Part shown: in pieces, positions 9,015 through 17,789 of the stretch
How the letters are laid out: each line of letters starts with the position of its first letter
Position numbering within the stretch: the first letter of the stretch is position 1
Assembly: GCF_036188265.1 (NCBI RefSeq)
Contig: NZ_CP108093.1
Location: 3,547,001-3,611,000 of the forward strand
Source: Streptomyces sp. NBC_00247
Lineage (GTDB): Bacteria > Actinomycetota > Actinomycetes > Streptomycetales > Streptomycetaceae
Length of the DNA: 64,000 bases
Direction: 5' to 3'
The notes under the pieces: generated by a model
The model's database searches: none
Told to the model about the DNA's origin: nothing
The model's input: only the letters and a program-made list of their open reading frames with translations
Position numbers and translations under genes: made by a program

Positions 9015-9869
9015 TCAGTCGGTGATGAGCCCCTCGCGCAGCTGCGCGAGCGTGCGCGTCAGCAGGCGCGAGACGTGCATCTGGGAGATGCCGACCTCCT
9101 CGCCGATCTGCGACTGGGTCATGTTGGCGAAGAACCGCAGCATGATGATCTGCCGCTCACGGGGGGCGAGCTTGGCCAGCAGCGGCTTCAGGGACTCGCG
9201 GTACTCGACCCCTTCCAGTGCGGTGTCCTCGTACCCCAGACGGTCCGCGAGGGAGCCCTCGCCGCCGTCGTCCTCGGGGGACGGGGAGTCGAGGGAGGAG
9301 GCGGTGTAGGCGTTGCCGACGGCGAGCCCGTCGACCACGTCCTCCTCCGAGACGCCGAGCGCCTTGGCCAGCTCCGGAACGGTCGGCGAGCGGTCGAGCC
9401 GCTGCGCCAGTTCGTCGCTGGTCTTGGTGAGCGCCAGGCGCAGCTCCTGGAGCCGGCGGGGGACCCGCACGGACCACGAGGTGTCGCGGAAGAACCGCTT
9501 GATCTCGCCCACGACCGTAGGCATGGCGAACGTCGGGAACTCCACCCCCCGTTCGCAGTCGAACCGGTCGATCGCCTTGATCAGGCCGATGGTGCCGACC
9601 TGGACGATGTCCTCCATCGGTTCGTTGCGGCTGCGGAAGCGCGCTGCCGCGTACCGCACCAGCGGGAGGTTGAGCTCGATGAGTGTGTCGCGTACGTAGG
9701 CCCGCTCCGGGCTGTCCGTTCCCTCGGGACCGAGTGCGGCGAGCCGCAGGAACAGGGAGCGGGACAGCGTACGGGTGTCGATGGCTTCCGACGAGCTGGT
9801 GAGCACGGCAGGCGCGGGCGCGCTCTTCGTGAGCGTGAGCACCTTCGAGCTGCCCTGGTCTACGGACAT
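9015..9869 (-). CDS. RNA polymerase sigma factor, SigB/SigF family (paralogue 1)
   Basis: 284 aa. Region 2 contains [20 protein letters not shown] followed by [20 protein letters not shown], and then [20 protein letters not shown] with DTSWSVRVPRR. Region 3 includes SPTVPELAKALGVSEEDV. Region 4 holds LAPRERQIIMLRFFANMTQ and [17 protein letters not shown] as HTH. This is the stress and differentiation sigma class that Streptomyces carries in many copies. No anti-sigma or anti-anti-sigma gene lies beside it, so control is probably by a distant partner. It is closely similar to the next gene, indicating an old tandem duplication. Confidence 0.93.
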   Translation of the reverse strand: MSVDQGSSKVLTLTKSAPAPAVLTSSSEAIDTRTLSRSLFLRLAALGPEGTDSPERAYVRDTLIELNLPLVRYAAARFRSRNEPMEDIVQVGTIGLIKAIDRFDCERGVEFPTFAMPTVVGEIKRFFRDTSWSVRVPRRLQELRLALTKTSDELAQRLDRSPTVPELAKALGVSEEDVVDGLAVGNAYTASSLDSPSPEDDGGEGSLADRLGYEDTALEGVEYRESLKPLLAKLAPRERQIIMLRFFANMTQSQIGEEVGISQMHVSRLLTRTLAQLREGLITD

Positions 9870-9981
9870 GCCACCCCCTTGAGGTCGCGGACGGTCGCGG
9901 TGGCCGCGACCATCGGAGGAACGCAGCCTCCACCTGAATACCGGAGGGGAGGCTGCGGCAAACGCGGTTCCAGCAGAATGT

Positions 9982-10013
9982 CACATGTCGGCAACACGCT
10001 GTAGTGACATGTC
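9982..10013. promoter_or_regulatory. Repeated ACATGTC element upstream of sigma paralogue 1
   Basis: CACATGTC (9982-9989) and GACATGTC (10006-10013) occur 24 bases apart, set within a TGTCAC/GTGACA inverted repeat. The same 8-bp palindrome GACATGTC recurs at 11113-11120, upstream of the second sigma gene. This may be a shared operator or promoter-proximal site. No regulator can be named. Confidence 0.35.
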
Positions 10014-10104
10014 GATAAGTCAGCGCCGCGTATGCGCAGGAAGCAGGGGGTGCGGGGGGTGGGGGACGCCGGAAAACCGCTCGGAGACGTTCTACCCGTT
10101 CCGG

Positions 10105-10983
10105 TTAGGCCTCGATCCTGTTTGCGGATCGCAGTCGGGCGAAACTTCTGGCCAAAAGTCTTGACACGTGCATCTGGGAGACGCCCAGTTCGGCACTGAT
10201 CTGGGACTGTGTCAGGTTGCTGTAGTAGCGCAGCAGCAGAATCCGCTGCTCGCGCTCGGGCAGCTGTACGAGCAGATGCCGTACGAGATCGCGGTGTTCG
10301 ACCCCGGCGAGTGCCGGGTCCTCGTATCCGAGGCGGTCGAGCAGGCCGGGCAGCCCGTCGCCCTCCTGGGCCGCTTCCAGCGAGGTCGCGTGGTAGGACC
10401 GGCCGGCCTCGATGCAGGCCAGCACCTCGTCCTCGGAGATCCGCAGCCGCTCGGCGATCTCGGCGGTGGTGGGCGAGCGCCCGTGGGCCGTCGTCAGGTC
10501 CTCGGTCGCCCCGGTGACCTGCACCCAGAGTTCGTGCAGCCGACGGGGCACGTGGACGGTGCGGACGTTGTCCCGGAAGTAGCGCTTGATCTCGCCCACC
10601 ACGGTCGGCATCGCGAACGTGGGGAACTGGACGCCGCGTTCGGGGTCGAAGCGGTCGATCGCGTTGATCAGGCCGATGGTGCCGACCTGGACGACGTCCT
10701 CCATCGGCTCGTTGCGGCTGCGGAAGCGGGCCGCCGCGTACCGCACCAGCGGCAGGTTCGCCTCGATCAGCGCGGCCCGCACCCTGCGGTGTTCGGACGT
10801 GCCGGCATCGAGGTTCTTGAGCTGGCCGAAGAGCAGCTGGGTGAGCGCCCTGGTGTCGGCGCCCCGGGTTCTCGCCGGGGGCGCCGAGGGGTCGGGCGTC
10901 TCGGTCTGGATGTCGTCGGACGGCTCGGTCCGGTCCTTCTGGACTGTCTGGGGAGGCACTTGAGGCGCTGCACTGGCCGGCAC
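10105..10983 (-). CDS. RNA polymerase sigma factor, SigB/SigF family (paralogue 2)
   Basis: 292 aa. Domain layout and motifs match the preceding gene: [60 protein letters not shown], then region 4 with [19 protein letters not shown] and [18 protein letters not shown]. The N-terminal 50 residues are Pro-rich and diverged. It probably directs a stress or developmental regulon. The gap to paralogue 1 is 235 bases and contains the ACATGTC element, so each copy appears to have its own promoter region. Confidence 0.93.
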   Translation of the reverse strand: MPASAAPQVPPQTVQKDRTEPSDDIQTETPDPSAPPARTRGADTRALTQLLFGQLKNLDAGTSEHRRVRAALIEANLPLVRYAAARFRSRNEPMEDVVQVGTIGLINAIDRFDPERGVQFPTFAMPTVVGEIKRYFRDNVRTVHVPRRLHELWVQVTGATEDLTTAHGRSPTTAEIAERLRISEDEVLACIEAGRSYHATSLEAAQEGDGLPGLLDRLGYEDPALAGVEHRDLVRHLLVQLPEREQRILLLRYYSNLTQSQISAELGVSQMHVSRLLARSFARLRSANRIEA

Positions 10984-11377
10984 GGTGACGCCACCCCTTC
11001 ACGATCACGCTTCATGATCACGCTTCATGGTCGGACTGCACGGTCGACTGACAGTCAACGTGACGGACAACTGCGGTCAATTCATCCATCAAAAGCGGTC
11101 ATAGCATCACAAGACATGTCCACTGTGTGCAAGCACCGTATATAGCCGTGTTGGAGTCAAATGGGTTTAAAAACCAATAAAAGCCCCCCACCTGAGAGGT
11201 GAGAGGCTTCGGGCGACGGCCGGTGGCTCCGCGACCCCACCCGCCGGTCGCGCTCGTACGAAGTCGGTGCGGAGGCGGTGCGGCAGGGGGGCGCACCTGG
11301 TGCGCGGGGCTCGCGCGGGGGCGCCGAACGGGCCGGGCGCGGCCCGCGAACGGGCAGCGTGCCGGGGCGCGTAGGGC
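10984..11377 (-). other. Upstream region of sigma paralogue 2, with terminator-like hairpin
   Basis: No gene is seen. The part at 11030-11190 is markedly AT-rich for this genome. It contains GACATGTC at 11113-11120, shared with the other sigma gene. A hairpin near 11182-11211 pairs AAGCC with GGCTT and CACCT with AGGTG around GAG; it could end the leftward Dabb transcript. Confidence 0.45.
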
Positions 11378-11671
11378 TCAGAAGGGATAGTCGGCGATGA
11401 CCCAGGTGGCGAACTCGCGCCACTGACCGGCCGCCGCCTGGTGCGCCGGGTGCTCGACGTACCGCTTGAGCGCGTCCTCGTCGGCGACGGCGGAGTTGAT
11501 GGCGAAGTCGTACGCGATCGGCCGGTCGGTGATGTTCCAGGCGCACTCCCAGAACTCCAGCCCGGGGACGAGCCCGTCCAGTTCCCGGAACGCCTTCGCG
11601 CCGGCCACGACCCGCGGGTCGTCCCGCTCCACGCCGTCGTTCAGCTTGAACAGGACCAGGTGGCGGATCAT
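11378..11671 (-). CDS. Dabb-family (stress-responsive A/B barrel) protein
   Basis: 97 aa, the usual size. It begins MIRHLVLFKLNDGV, the standard first strand of Dabb proteins. The middle contains VPGLEFWECAWNITDRPIAYDF, and the end is HPAHQAAAGQWREFATWVIADY. Such dimeric alpha+beta barrels include small-ligand binders and some cyclases, but most are uncharacterised. A 54-aa membrane protein gene lies 11 bases upstream on the same strand and is probably co-transcribed. Confidence 0.85.
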   Translation of the reverse strand: MIRHLVLFKLNDGVERDDPRVVAGAKAFRELDGLVPGLEFWECAWNITDRPIAYDFAINSAVADEDALKRYVEHPAHQAAAGQWREFATWVIADYPF

Positions 11672-11682
11672 CGGCAGGGCTC

Positions 11683-11847
11683 CTACTTCACCAGCTCGGA
11701 CATGAAGTCCCCGACGCCCTGGGCGGCGCTGGAGATGCCTTCGAACCCTACCTGGACGAGGTCGGCGGCCCTCGCGGGCGACGTGATGATCGTGTACAGC
11801 ACGAAGACCACCACGATGTAGAGCGCGATCTTCCTCGCTTGCGCCAC
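11683..11847 (-). CDS. Small single-pass membrane protein
   Basis: 54 aa from a GTG start. The N-terminus is basic (AQARKIA), followed by the hydrophobic helix LYIVVVFVLYTII. The remaining 30 residues are amphipathic, with DLVQVGFEGISSAAQGVGDF. This looks like a signal-anchor protein with an extracytoplasmic C-terminus. It is conserved-looking but unassigned. It lies immediately upstream of the Dabb gene. Confidence 0.6.
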   Translation of the reverse strand: MAQARKIALYIVVVFVLYTIITSPARAADLVQVGFEGISSAAQGVGDFMSELVK

Positions 11848-12343
11848 AGCCCCTGCCTCCCCCTCGGTCCCGTGCGCGGTCGGCAGATTCTATCCGTACA
11901 CCTGGTCGGATTCGGGGGTCGATGGCGATCGGTGTTCGAACCCGCCCTGGGGGAGCGGCCCGGCCGGTGCCCGGCTCGCCCGGGACCAAGGGCCCGGCGA
12001 CAGAGGCCTTTCACCGGCCCGCGCGGGCGCTGCGAACGGGCACGATGGAAGCACGGCCCGGCGGACCAGGCAGGAATCCGCAGGGCATGGGACAGGACCC
12101 TCTCTGTGGGGTCCGGCCGCGGCACTCCCCCCGACCGCGGCGGGACCAGTAGGGACTGTCCTCACCGGGGGAGGCGGCTCGTCCCCCCGATGCCGCCTCC
12201 CCCGCTCCGAGGCCCCGCCTCGGCTCCGGCCCCGGCCACCTCTTCCGTGAGGGCCGGGGCCGTCGTAGTGCCGGACGTCCGCCCACCCGCACGATGCCGG
12301 CCGGCCCCGCTGCTCAGGGACGGACAGCCCCTACGCTCCCCCC
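11848..12343. other. 496-base intergenic region without a recognisable gene
   Basis: Open frames here are shadow-type, Arg/Pro-rich translations without convincing starts. The region separates the leftward Dabb/membrane-protein pair from the rightward VOC-NUDIX gene and must hold promoters for both. No clear -10/-35 pair is identified. Confidence 0.5.
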
Positions 12344-13123
12344 ATGCATCTGCGCCAGATAGTCGTCGACGCCCACGACCCCGAGACCCTGGTCCGTTTC
12401 TGGGGCTCGCTGCTGGGCGGTACACCGGTCGGCCGTGGCCACGGGGAATTCCACCTCGACCCACCGGGTTCCCCCCGATTCGTCTTCCGGCCGGCCGGGG
12501 CGTCCGGGGCACGCCCCGGCCGCCTCGACTTCGACCTCACGGTGGCGACCGCCGACGACCGGGGCGGGTTCCGGTCCGTACGGGACCCGGAGGGCCACGA
12601 GTTCCGCATCGGCGTCGCGCCGCCCGTGCCGCCCGGGACCGCCGTTCCGGGGCCACCGCTCCCGGGAGCGGTGGCCAAAGCCCGGGTGCTCTTCACCGAC
12701 GGCCGGGGCCGGGTCCTGCTGGTGCGGCTCCAGCCGTGGCACGACGCGTGCCACTGGGGTCTGCCCGGTGGCACGGTCGAGGCCGGCACGGAGACGCCCC
12801 GCCGGGCGGCCGTCCGCGAGATCGAGGAGGAGATCGGTCTGCCGTGCGTTCCCGGGCGCCTGCTCGGCATCGACTGGGTGCACCGCGCCCACGACCGGCC
12901 CCGTCTGGTCCATGTCTTCGACGGCGGGCCGCTGGCGGACGAGGACCTGAAGCGCGTCCGGCTCGACGCGGAGGAGCTGGCGGAGTGGCGGATGTGCACG
13001 CCCCGGGAGGCCGAGGCGCTGCTGCTTCCCCCGTCCTGGGAGCAGCTGAAGGAGTCGCTCGCCGTCCTGGCCTCCGGGACCGGCCCGGCGGAACTGGTGG
13101 ACGGGGTGCCGGCGCACTCCTGA
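12344..13123 (+). CDS. VOC (glyoxalase-like) domain fused to NUDIX hydrolase
   Basis: 259 aa. Residues 1-90 resemble a short glyoxalase/VOC half: MHLRQIVVDAHDPETLVRFW, then a C-terminal RDPEGHEFRIG motif. Residues of about 105-240 are a NUDIX domain with the catalytic box GGTVEAGTETP followed by AVREIEEEIGL. The spacing between the first Gly and Glu is one residue longer than the classical GX5EX7REUXEEXGU pattern. NUDIX enzymes cleave nucleoside diphosphate derivatives. The fusion may clear a modified metabolite, but no substrate is evident. Confidence 0.85.
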   Translation: MHLRQIVVDAHDPETLVRFWGSLLGGTPVGRGHGEFHLDPPGSPRFVFRPAGASGARPGRLDFDLTVATADDRGGFRSVRDPEGHEFRIGVAPPVPPGTAVPGPPLPGAVAKARVLFTDGRGRVLLVRLQPWHDACHWGLPGGTVEAGTETPRRAAVREIEEEIGLPCVPGRLLGIDWVHRAHDRPRLVHVFDGGPLADEDLKRVRLDAEELAEWRMCTPREAEALLLPPSWEQLKESLAVLASGTGPAELVDGVPAHS

Positions 13124-13307
13124 GCGCGCTCCGGCGGTCCGTCGCGCGTCCGCCGGGGGCGAGGGGGCGTTCCCCGGCCGGTAGTGCGGGCGACGGATTG
13201 CCGCCCTCCCCTTTTTACGCCCGCATGGACGAATCCTGGCAGGCCGATGGCTAGTATCTGCGCGGGGACGGGGCGAGCCCCGGGGGGTGTGGGGAGGGTA
13301 TGCGCTG

Positions 13308-14342
13308 ATGGAGGTCTCCGAGGTCCACGACGAGGCGGAGCGGGAGCCGGGATGGTCCTCGCTGTCCTCGCTCTTCGGCTTGAGCGACCTGCTGCTGGAC
13401 GTCTACCGCACCGTGGTCGGACGCCCCGGGTGGGGGGTCTCCGGGATAGCCCTGCATCTGGGAGTGGCGGAGTCCCAGGTGCGTGCCTGCCTCGACGAAC
13501 TGGCCGAGCTCTCCATGCTCTATCCGGCCACGTACTCCGCGAACCCCGTCGCGCTGAACCCCGAGATCGGCCTGGCCGCTCTGCTGAACCGGCGTGAGAC
13601 CGAGATCCAGAGCCAGCAGGCCCAGCTGGCCGCGGCGCGTACCAAGGCCGCCGAACTGGCGGCCGTCTACTCCGCCCAGCAGGGGAGCCGGGGCAATCTG
13701 GGCCTCGAACAGCTCGATGAGATCACCGCGGTACGGGCGCGGCTGACCGAGATGGCCGACCAGGCCCGCGAGGAGCTGCTCTGCTTCATGCCGGGCGGAG
13801 CGCAGAGCCAGGAGGCCCTGGACGCCAGCAGGCCGCTGGACGAGAAGAGCCTCTCCAGGGGGGTCCGGATCCGGACGCTCTACCTGGACAGCGTCCGCAA
13901 CGACCGGGCCACCACCGAGTACGCCCGTTGGCTGGCCGGACTCGGCGGCGAGATCCGGACGATCCCCTCCCTGCCGGTCCGGATGCTGGTCGTGGACCGG
14001 TCCGTGGCCCTGGTGCCCACCGACCCGGAGAACAGCCGGGCCGGAGCGGTCGTGGTGAAGGCGCCCGGGGTACTGGCCGCGCTGGTGCACCTCTTCGAGG
14101 CCACCTGGCAGCAGGCGAGTCCCCTGGACGGGGCGCAGCCTTGCGGGCCCGGCGGGCTCACGGCGCAGGAGCTGGTCCTGCTCAAGCTGCTGGAGCTCGG
14201 TCATACCGACGAGGTCGCGGCCCGCAAGCTCGGTGTCTCGCTGCGCACGGTACGGCGGATGATGGCGGACATCCTGGGCCGGCTGGGCGCGCGCAGCCGG
14301 TTCGAGGCCGGGCTGCTGGTGACCCGCGCCGGCTGGATGTAG
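13308..14342 (+). CDS. TrmB-like / LuxR-type transcriptional regulator
   Basis: 344 aa; start at 13308, preceded by GGGGAGGG. N-terminal HTH of TrmB type (residues about 22-70, with VSGIALHLGVAESQVRACLD), then a coiled coil rich in Gln/Ala (about 95-120), a central sensor-like domain, and a C-terminal LuxR HTH (LTAQELVLLKLLELGHTDEV then AARKLGVSLRTVRRMMADIL). Regulators of this layout are frequent in Streptomyces secondary-metabolite regions. It precedes a TTA-containing gene and a probable secreted peptide gene, so it may respond to a peptide or metabolite signal. A link to the phosphonate cluster starting 2.2 kb downstream is plausible but unproven. Confidence 0.82.
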   Translation: MEVSEVHDEAEREPGWSSLSSLFGLSDLLLDVYRTVVGRPGWGVSGIALHLGVAESQVRACLDELAELSMLYPATYSANPVALNPEIGLAALLNRRETEIQSQQAQLAAARTKAAELAAVYSAQQGSRGNLGLEQLDEITAVRARLTEMADQAREELLCFMPGGAQSQEALDASRPLDEKSLSRGVRIRTLYLDSVRNDRATTEYARWLAGLGGEIRTIPSLPVRMLVVDRSVALVPTDPENSRAGAVVVKAPGVLAALVHLFEATWQQASPLDGAQPCGPGGLTAQELVLLKLLELGHTDEVAARKLGVSLRTVRRMMADILGRLGARSRFEAGLLVTRAGWM

Positions 14343-14432
14343 CTTCCGGGGGCCGTGGCAGTCTCGTGCCATGGCCGTTAGATGCCGTCGCCCAGCGGGA
14401 TCCACGGGCCACCGCGGTGCCAGCATGCTCCC

Positions 14433-14777
14433 ATGTACGCAATCCACATCCGACAGAATGCTCTGGGGCCCGGCCTGTGCCGACTGGACATCCAGGACGT
14501 CGTCAAAGAATTAGCTGCGGTCCATGATTGCGTTCTTGAACATATCTACGCGCCTAGATCGAATGAAAATGGACATAGTGGCGTGCTCTACGTGACCGGA
14601 GAGTCCCTGAATACCGCGGGAGCCGGCGTGCTGGGCGCGGTCCGAAGGGCGATATCCGGTACCCACATGTGGGCTGATCTGGCGATTTCTGTCGACCCGT
14701 GGTCGGCGGGGATGTGCGACGCGACGGTCCGGGTGGCGCCCCTGCGGATGGTCGGCACGGCCGGCGACCGGGCGTGA
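14433..14777 (+). CDS. Hypothetical protein with TTA codon and lower-GC segment
   Basis: 114 aa from MYAIHIRQNALGPG; an alternative start at 14382 would add 17 residues. No domain is recognised. The protein looks globular, with one mixed alpha/beta pattern and two Trp residues near the C-terminus. Codon 27 (14511-14513) is TTA, so translation should depend on the bldA tRNA and be linked to development. The stretch around 14510-14580 is clearly lower in GC than its neighbours, suggesting recent acquisition. It sits between the LuxR-type regulator and the secreted peptide gene. Confidence 0.6.
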   Translation: MYAIHIRQNALGPGLCRLDIQDVVKELAAVHDCVLEHIYAPRSNENGHSGVLYVTGESLNTAGAGVLGAVRRAISGTHMWADLAISVDPWSAGMCDATVRVAPLRMVGTAGDRA

Positions 14778-14953
14778 ATGGCACTTTGTGGCCTGGGCAA
14801 CTTATGGCCAGAGCAGGCTCTATGGCGCGCTCGTGCCGTGTGTCATGTTTGCCGGTGTGTCCAGCGGATGAATTCACGGAGAACGCGATTCCAAGAGAAG
14901 TCTTCGGTCCCAGGACGCGCACAGGGGAATTGTTGAATTGCTGAAGGGTCGCC

Positions 14954-15109
14954 ATGCCTACGCGTCTTCTGATCTCGATCACCGGCTCCGTGGCCGCACT
15001 GGCCGCCGTGCTCCTGAGCACCGCGGCGGCGGAGCAGCCCGCCCCGCGTGACGTCCGCGCCGCATCGGTGGCGGATCAGCCCGTGCCCTACAGCTGGGGC
15101 TGGGACTGA
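14954..15109 (+). CDS. Small probable secreted peptide precursor
   Basis: 51 aa, with GAAGGG 6-11 bases upstream of the ATG. It has a signal-peptide layout: MPTR, then the hydrophobic core LLISITGSVAALAAVLLS, then a TAAAEQ region suited to signal-peptidase cleavage. The mature part would be about 25 residues and ends in PVPYSWGWD, an aromatic, acid-terminated tail. It lies two genes downstream of a TrmB/LuxR-type regulator. A peptide pheromone or signalling role is inference. No modification enzymes lie beside it. Confidence 0.6.
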   Translation: MPTRLLISITGSVAALAAVLLSTAAAEQPAPRDVRAASVADQPVPYSWGWD

Positions 15110-15307
15110 GGGCCGTCCCCGGTCCCTGGCGTCCGCGCGACGGCCGCCGGGTCGGCCCTTCGGGCCGGTACGTCCGAACGGCTCCGGCGCGCGTACCTCT
15201 TGTCCCCGTGGCACCGCCGCACCGGACACCGGTCATGAACCCCGGCAGCCTGTGCCCCCGTCCGTACGAGGCAGGCCCTTGTCCGGCCTCACCAACGAGG
15301 AGATTCC

Positions 15308-16126
15308 ATGGAGCGCACCGTCGCCGACGGCGGATGCCATCTGCCGCAGTGCGGAAGCGGGCGGGGCGGGCCCTCCGGGGAGGCGTCGCGCACACCCCCC
15401 GGACGTCCGTGCCGGGCGTGTGCGGACGGCATCGCCCGGAACCTCGCGGAACTGCCCGCCCTGCACCGTGAGATCGAGTACGCGCTCGGACCGACCGCGT
15501 CCGGCCGTTTCGAACGCGTCAGCGGCAGCCGGAGCGTCGGGCTCGAACTCAACGAGGAGGTCTGCGCCGTACGCGCGGCGATGCTCGGTGTGCTGGCCTC
15601 CTGGGCGGGCGCGGTGACCGGCCCCGGGACGGGGCCCGCCCCCGACCGTGCGGTGGCTCCGCTCGTCGCCTTTCTGCTCCGGCACATGGACCTGCTGGTC
15701 CGCCACCCGGCCGCGGGAGACCTCGCCGAGGAGATCGGCGGTCTGGTCGCGGACGCCAGACGGGTGCTCCAGCCGCCCGGGACGCGCCGGATCGCTCTCG
15801 GCAGCTGCCCACGGGCCGGCTGCGCGAGCGTCGTGGAGGCGTCGGCGTCCGGCCTGGACGGAGCACCGTCCGACGACGTGCGCTGCCGCTCCGGACATAT
15901 CTGGCCGGAGCGGGAGCTGTTGGCACTGCGGCAAGCGCTGTCGGCCGGGGGGACCGTTCCGGCGACGACGGGACGCACGCTGCCGACGCGGCTCGCGGCC
16001 CGGGCCGCCGGAGTCTCGGAGGCGACCGTCCGCAAATGGGCGAGTCGGGGAAAGCTGACGAGGCACGGGAGTCCCGCCCGTGCCGAATACGACGTCGACG
16101 AACTGGTCGCACTCGCCGTCGGCTGA
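15308..16126 (+). CDS. OvmZ-like protein with Cys motifs and C-terminal HTH
   Basis: 272 aa. Cysteine pairs near the N-terminus (CHLPQC, CRACADG) and a second set around residues 180-198 (CPRAGC, then CRSGHIW) suggest zinc binding. The last 60 residues carry a MerR/excisionase-like HTH: LPTRLAARAAGVSEATVRKW with a KLTRHGS wing. This resembles the Streptomyces family named after OvmZ, often found near secondary-metabolite regions. It probably acts as a DNA-binding regulator. It is the last gene before the phosphonate cluster. Confidence 0.7.
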   Translation: MERTVADGGCHLPQCGSGRGGPSGEASRTPPGRPCRACADGIARNLAELPALHREIEYALGPTASGRFERVSGSRSVGLELNEEVCAVRAAMLGVLASWAGAVTGPGTGPAPDRAVAPLVAFLLRHMDLLVRHPAAGDLAEEIGGLVADARRVLQPPGTRRIALGSCPRAGCASVVEASASGLDGAPSDDVRCRSGHIWPERELLALRQALSAGGTVPATTGRTLPTRLAARAAGVSEATVRKWASRGKLTRHGSPARAEYDVDELVALAVG

Positions 16127-16503
16127 ACCGGTCCCGATATGTTCTTGAATTCGTCCCGAGGCCCTGCATGGCATTCCTGATGCCGCGCAGGGTCATTCCG
16201 GCATTCCTTCGGGCAGCCAAGTCCCCTGTTCATGAAGAACGTTGACAGGCCGACGCGGAGGTGTCACGCTCTTGGTGGCGGAAGAAGTGTCGGAATTCGC
16301 GGAGAACGGCCTGATGGTCGTCCCGCCAGGAATTTCGTGACAGCCATCGAGGGCCCTTTCGGCGCGCATGGTCCGTCGGGCGCGCGAGCCCGTGTCCCTG
16401 TCTTCTCCGGGCGTGCTCGGTCCGTGACCTCGATCCGGCCGGCGGAGCACCGTAACGCCGCCCGATTTCCCTTTCCCGTCGGCTCGGTACATGGGCGGAG
16501 CGC
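16127..16503 (+). other. Leader region of the phosphonate cluster, no gene seen
   Basis: This 377-base gap separates the OvmZ-like gene from the first biosynthetic gene. It is less GC-rich than the flanks at 16130-16260 and contains a TTGACA hexamer at 16242-16247. It is the most likely site of the main cluster promoter. No rightward coding frame with codon bias is present. Confidence 0.5.
16242..16270 (+). promoter_or_regulatory. Candidate promoter for the phosphonate cluster
   Basis: A perfect TTGACA (16242-16247) is followed at 17-base spacing by CACGCT (16265-16270), a weak match to a TAnnnT -10. It lies about 230 bases before the first gene. The -10 match is poor, so this is tentative. 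Confidence 0.25.
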
Positions 16504-17745
16504 ATGATGATTGACTCGGACGACGCCATCGCGAACTCGTTGGACGCGGTCAGCCGCGCCCGGCGGGCGTGGGAGCAAAGGCCCCGTGCCGCCGTACCGC
16601 ACCTCGCGCACGAGGAGTTCCTGACCTACCTGCGTGAGGCGGTCCCGTACTACCGGGAACGGGCCGCGACGGCCGGCCTCCCGCTCGTGGGGCGGTCCGA
16701 ACTCCAGGACGACGGCGCACTCTTCAGGGCGGAGCCCGACGGCCCGCAGTACCGCCTCGCGTCGAGCGGCACCACCGGCCGGCCGCTGGAGGTCACCCTC
16801 GACTCCTCGGCCTGGTACGCCGTCAACTACCACTTCTTCGAGCAGATCCGGGAGCTCGCCCAGCTGCCCCGCACCACGTTCCGGCGGGGCGCGCCCGGCG
16901 TGCTGTTCGTCAGCAACAAGCCGGGGCGGCCCAGCTTCGTGCGCCCGCTGCCGTCGCTGGACGACGCGCTCTACCTGCGCCTCCAACTCCCCGACTCCGC
17001 ACGGGACCTGCCGGCGGTACTGAGCAAGTTCCAGGCTCCCGTGCTCTACGGCAAGCCGACCTATCTGCTCGACCTGCGGGCCGCCCTGCTGGGCCTGGGC
17101 ATCGAGCGGGCGCCGTGGCGGCCGGAGCTGGTCCTGGTCAGCGGCGAGCCCCTGCACGCGGACGACCGGGAGCGGCTCACCGGCTACTTCGGGGCGCCCG
17201 TGGTGGACGCGCTCGCCTCCACGGAGGGCGGCCTGATCGCCGCGACCCCTCCGGACGGGACGGTCCACCGGGTGTTCGGCGACAACGTACGGCTCGAAGT
17301 GCTCGACGGGAGCGGCCGGACGGCGGACACCGGCCGGGGCGAACTCGTCCTCACCAACCTGGTCAACCGGAGCACGGTCTTCGCCCGCTACCGCACCGGT
17401 GACTTCGCCGAGCTGGAGACCGCAGGGGACGGGACCCAGCGTCTCCTGCGGCTGTACGGCCGGGAGCCGGAGACGGTCCGTTTCCGCACCGCCGAGCTGT
17501 CCGCGGACGAGGTGACGCGGGCCGTCGGATTCCTTCCGGGCCTCGCGGACTTCCAGTTCGTCCGGGGCGATGGGGAACGCACGCTTCTGCGGTGGGCCCC
17601 GGAAGTCTCCCGCACCGCCCCGGACGACCTGGAGAACGCGCTGCGCGGTGTGGTGGCCGGTCTGCTTCCCGGGGAGGACACGGAACTGGAGCGGTGCGCG
17701 CGCATCACCCCCCTGGGCGGGAAGAAGCGGCGCTTCCTGCTCTGA
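16504..17745 (+). CDS. PaaK-like adenylate-forming ligase
   Basis: 413 aa, about the length of phenylacetate-CoA ligase (PaaK)/F390-synthetase-like enzymes. The P-loop is SSGTTGRPLEVT (residues about 86-97). Later blocks include LVLVSGEPL, DALASTEGGL and YRTGDFAE, and a C-terminal GGKKRRF supplies the conserved lysine. The family activates a carboxylate as an acyl-AMP, often passing it to CoA or another acceptor. In this cluster it could activate a phosphono-carboxylate or an amino-acid-derived acid. It is the first biosynthetic gene, 44 bases ahead of the aminotransferase. Substrate unknown. Confidence 0.8.
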   Translation: MMIDSDDAIANSLDAVSRARRAWEQRPRAAVPHLAHEEFLTYLREAVPYYRERAATAGLPLVGRSELQDDGALFRAEPDGPQYRLASSGTTGRPLEVTLDSSAWYAVNYHFFEQIRELAQLPRTTFRRGAPGVLFVSNKPGRPSFVRPLPSLDDALYLRLQLPDSARDLPAVLSKFQAPVLYGKPTYLLDLRAALLGLGIERAPWRPELVLVSGEPLHADDRERLTGYFGAPVVDALASTEGGLIAATPPDGTVHRVFGDNVRLEVLDGSGRTADTGRGELVLTNLVNRSTVFARYRTGDFAELETAGDGTQRLLRLYGREPETVRFRTAELSADEVTRAVGFLPGLADFQFVRGDGERTLLRWAPEVSRTAPDDLENALRGVVAGLLPGEDTELERCARITPLGGKKRRFLL

Positions 17746-17789
17746 ACATCGACCATTCGGAGCCACTTCTATCTCGGCGGGGCATTTCC

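Noticed and set aside
13287..13307. Upstream GTG start for the TrmB/LuxR-type regulator
   Set aside because: It would place the GGGGAGGG ribosome site inside the gene; the ATG at 13308 has proper spacing.
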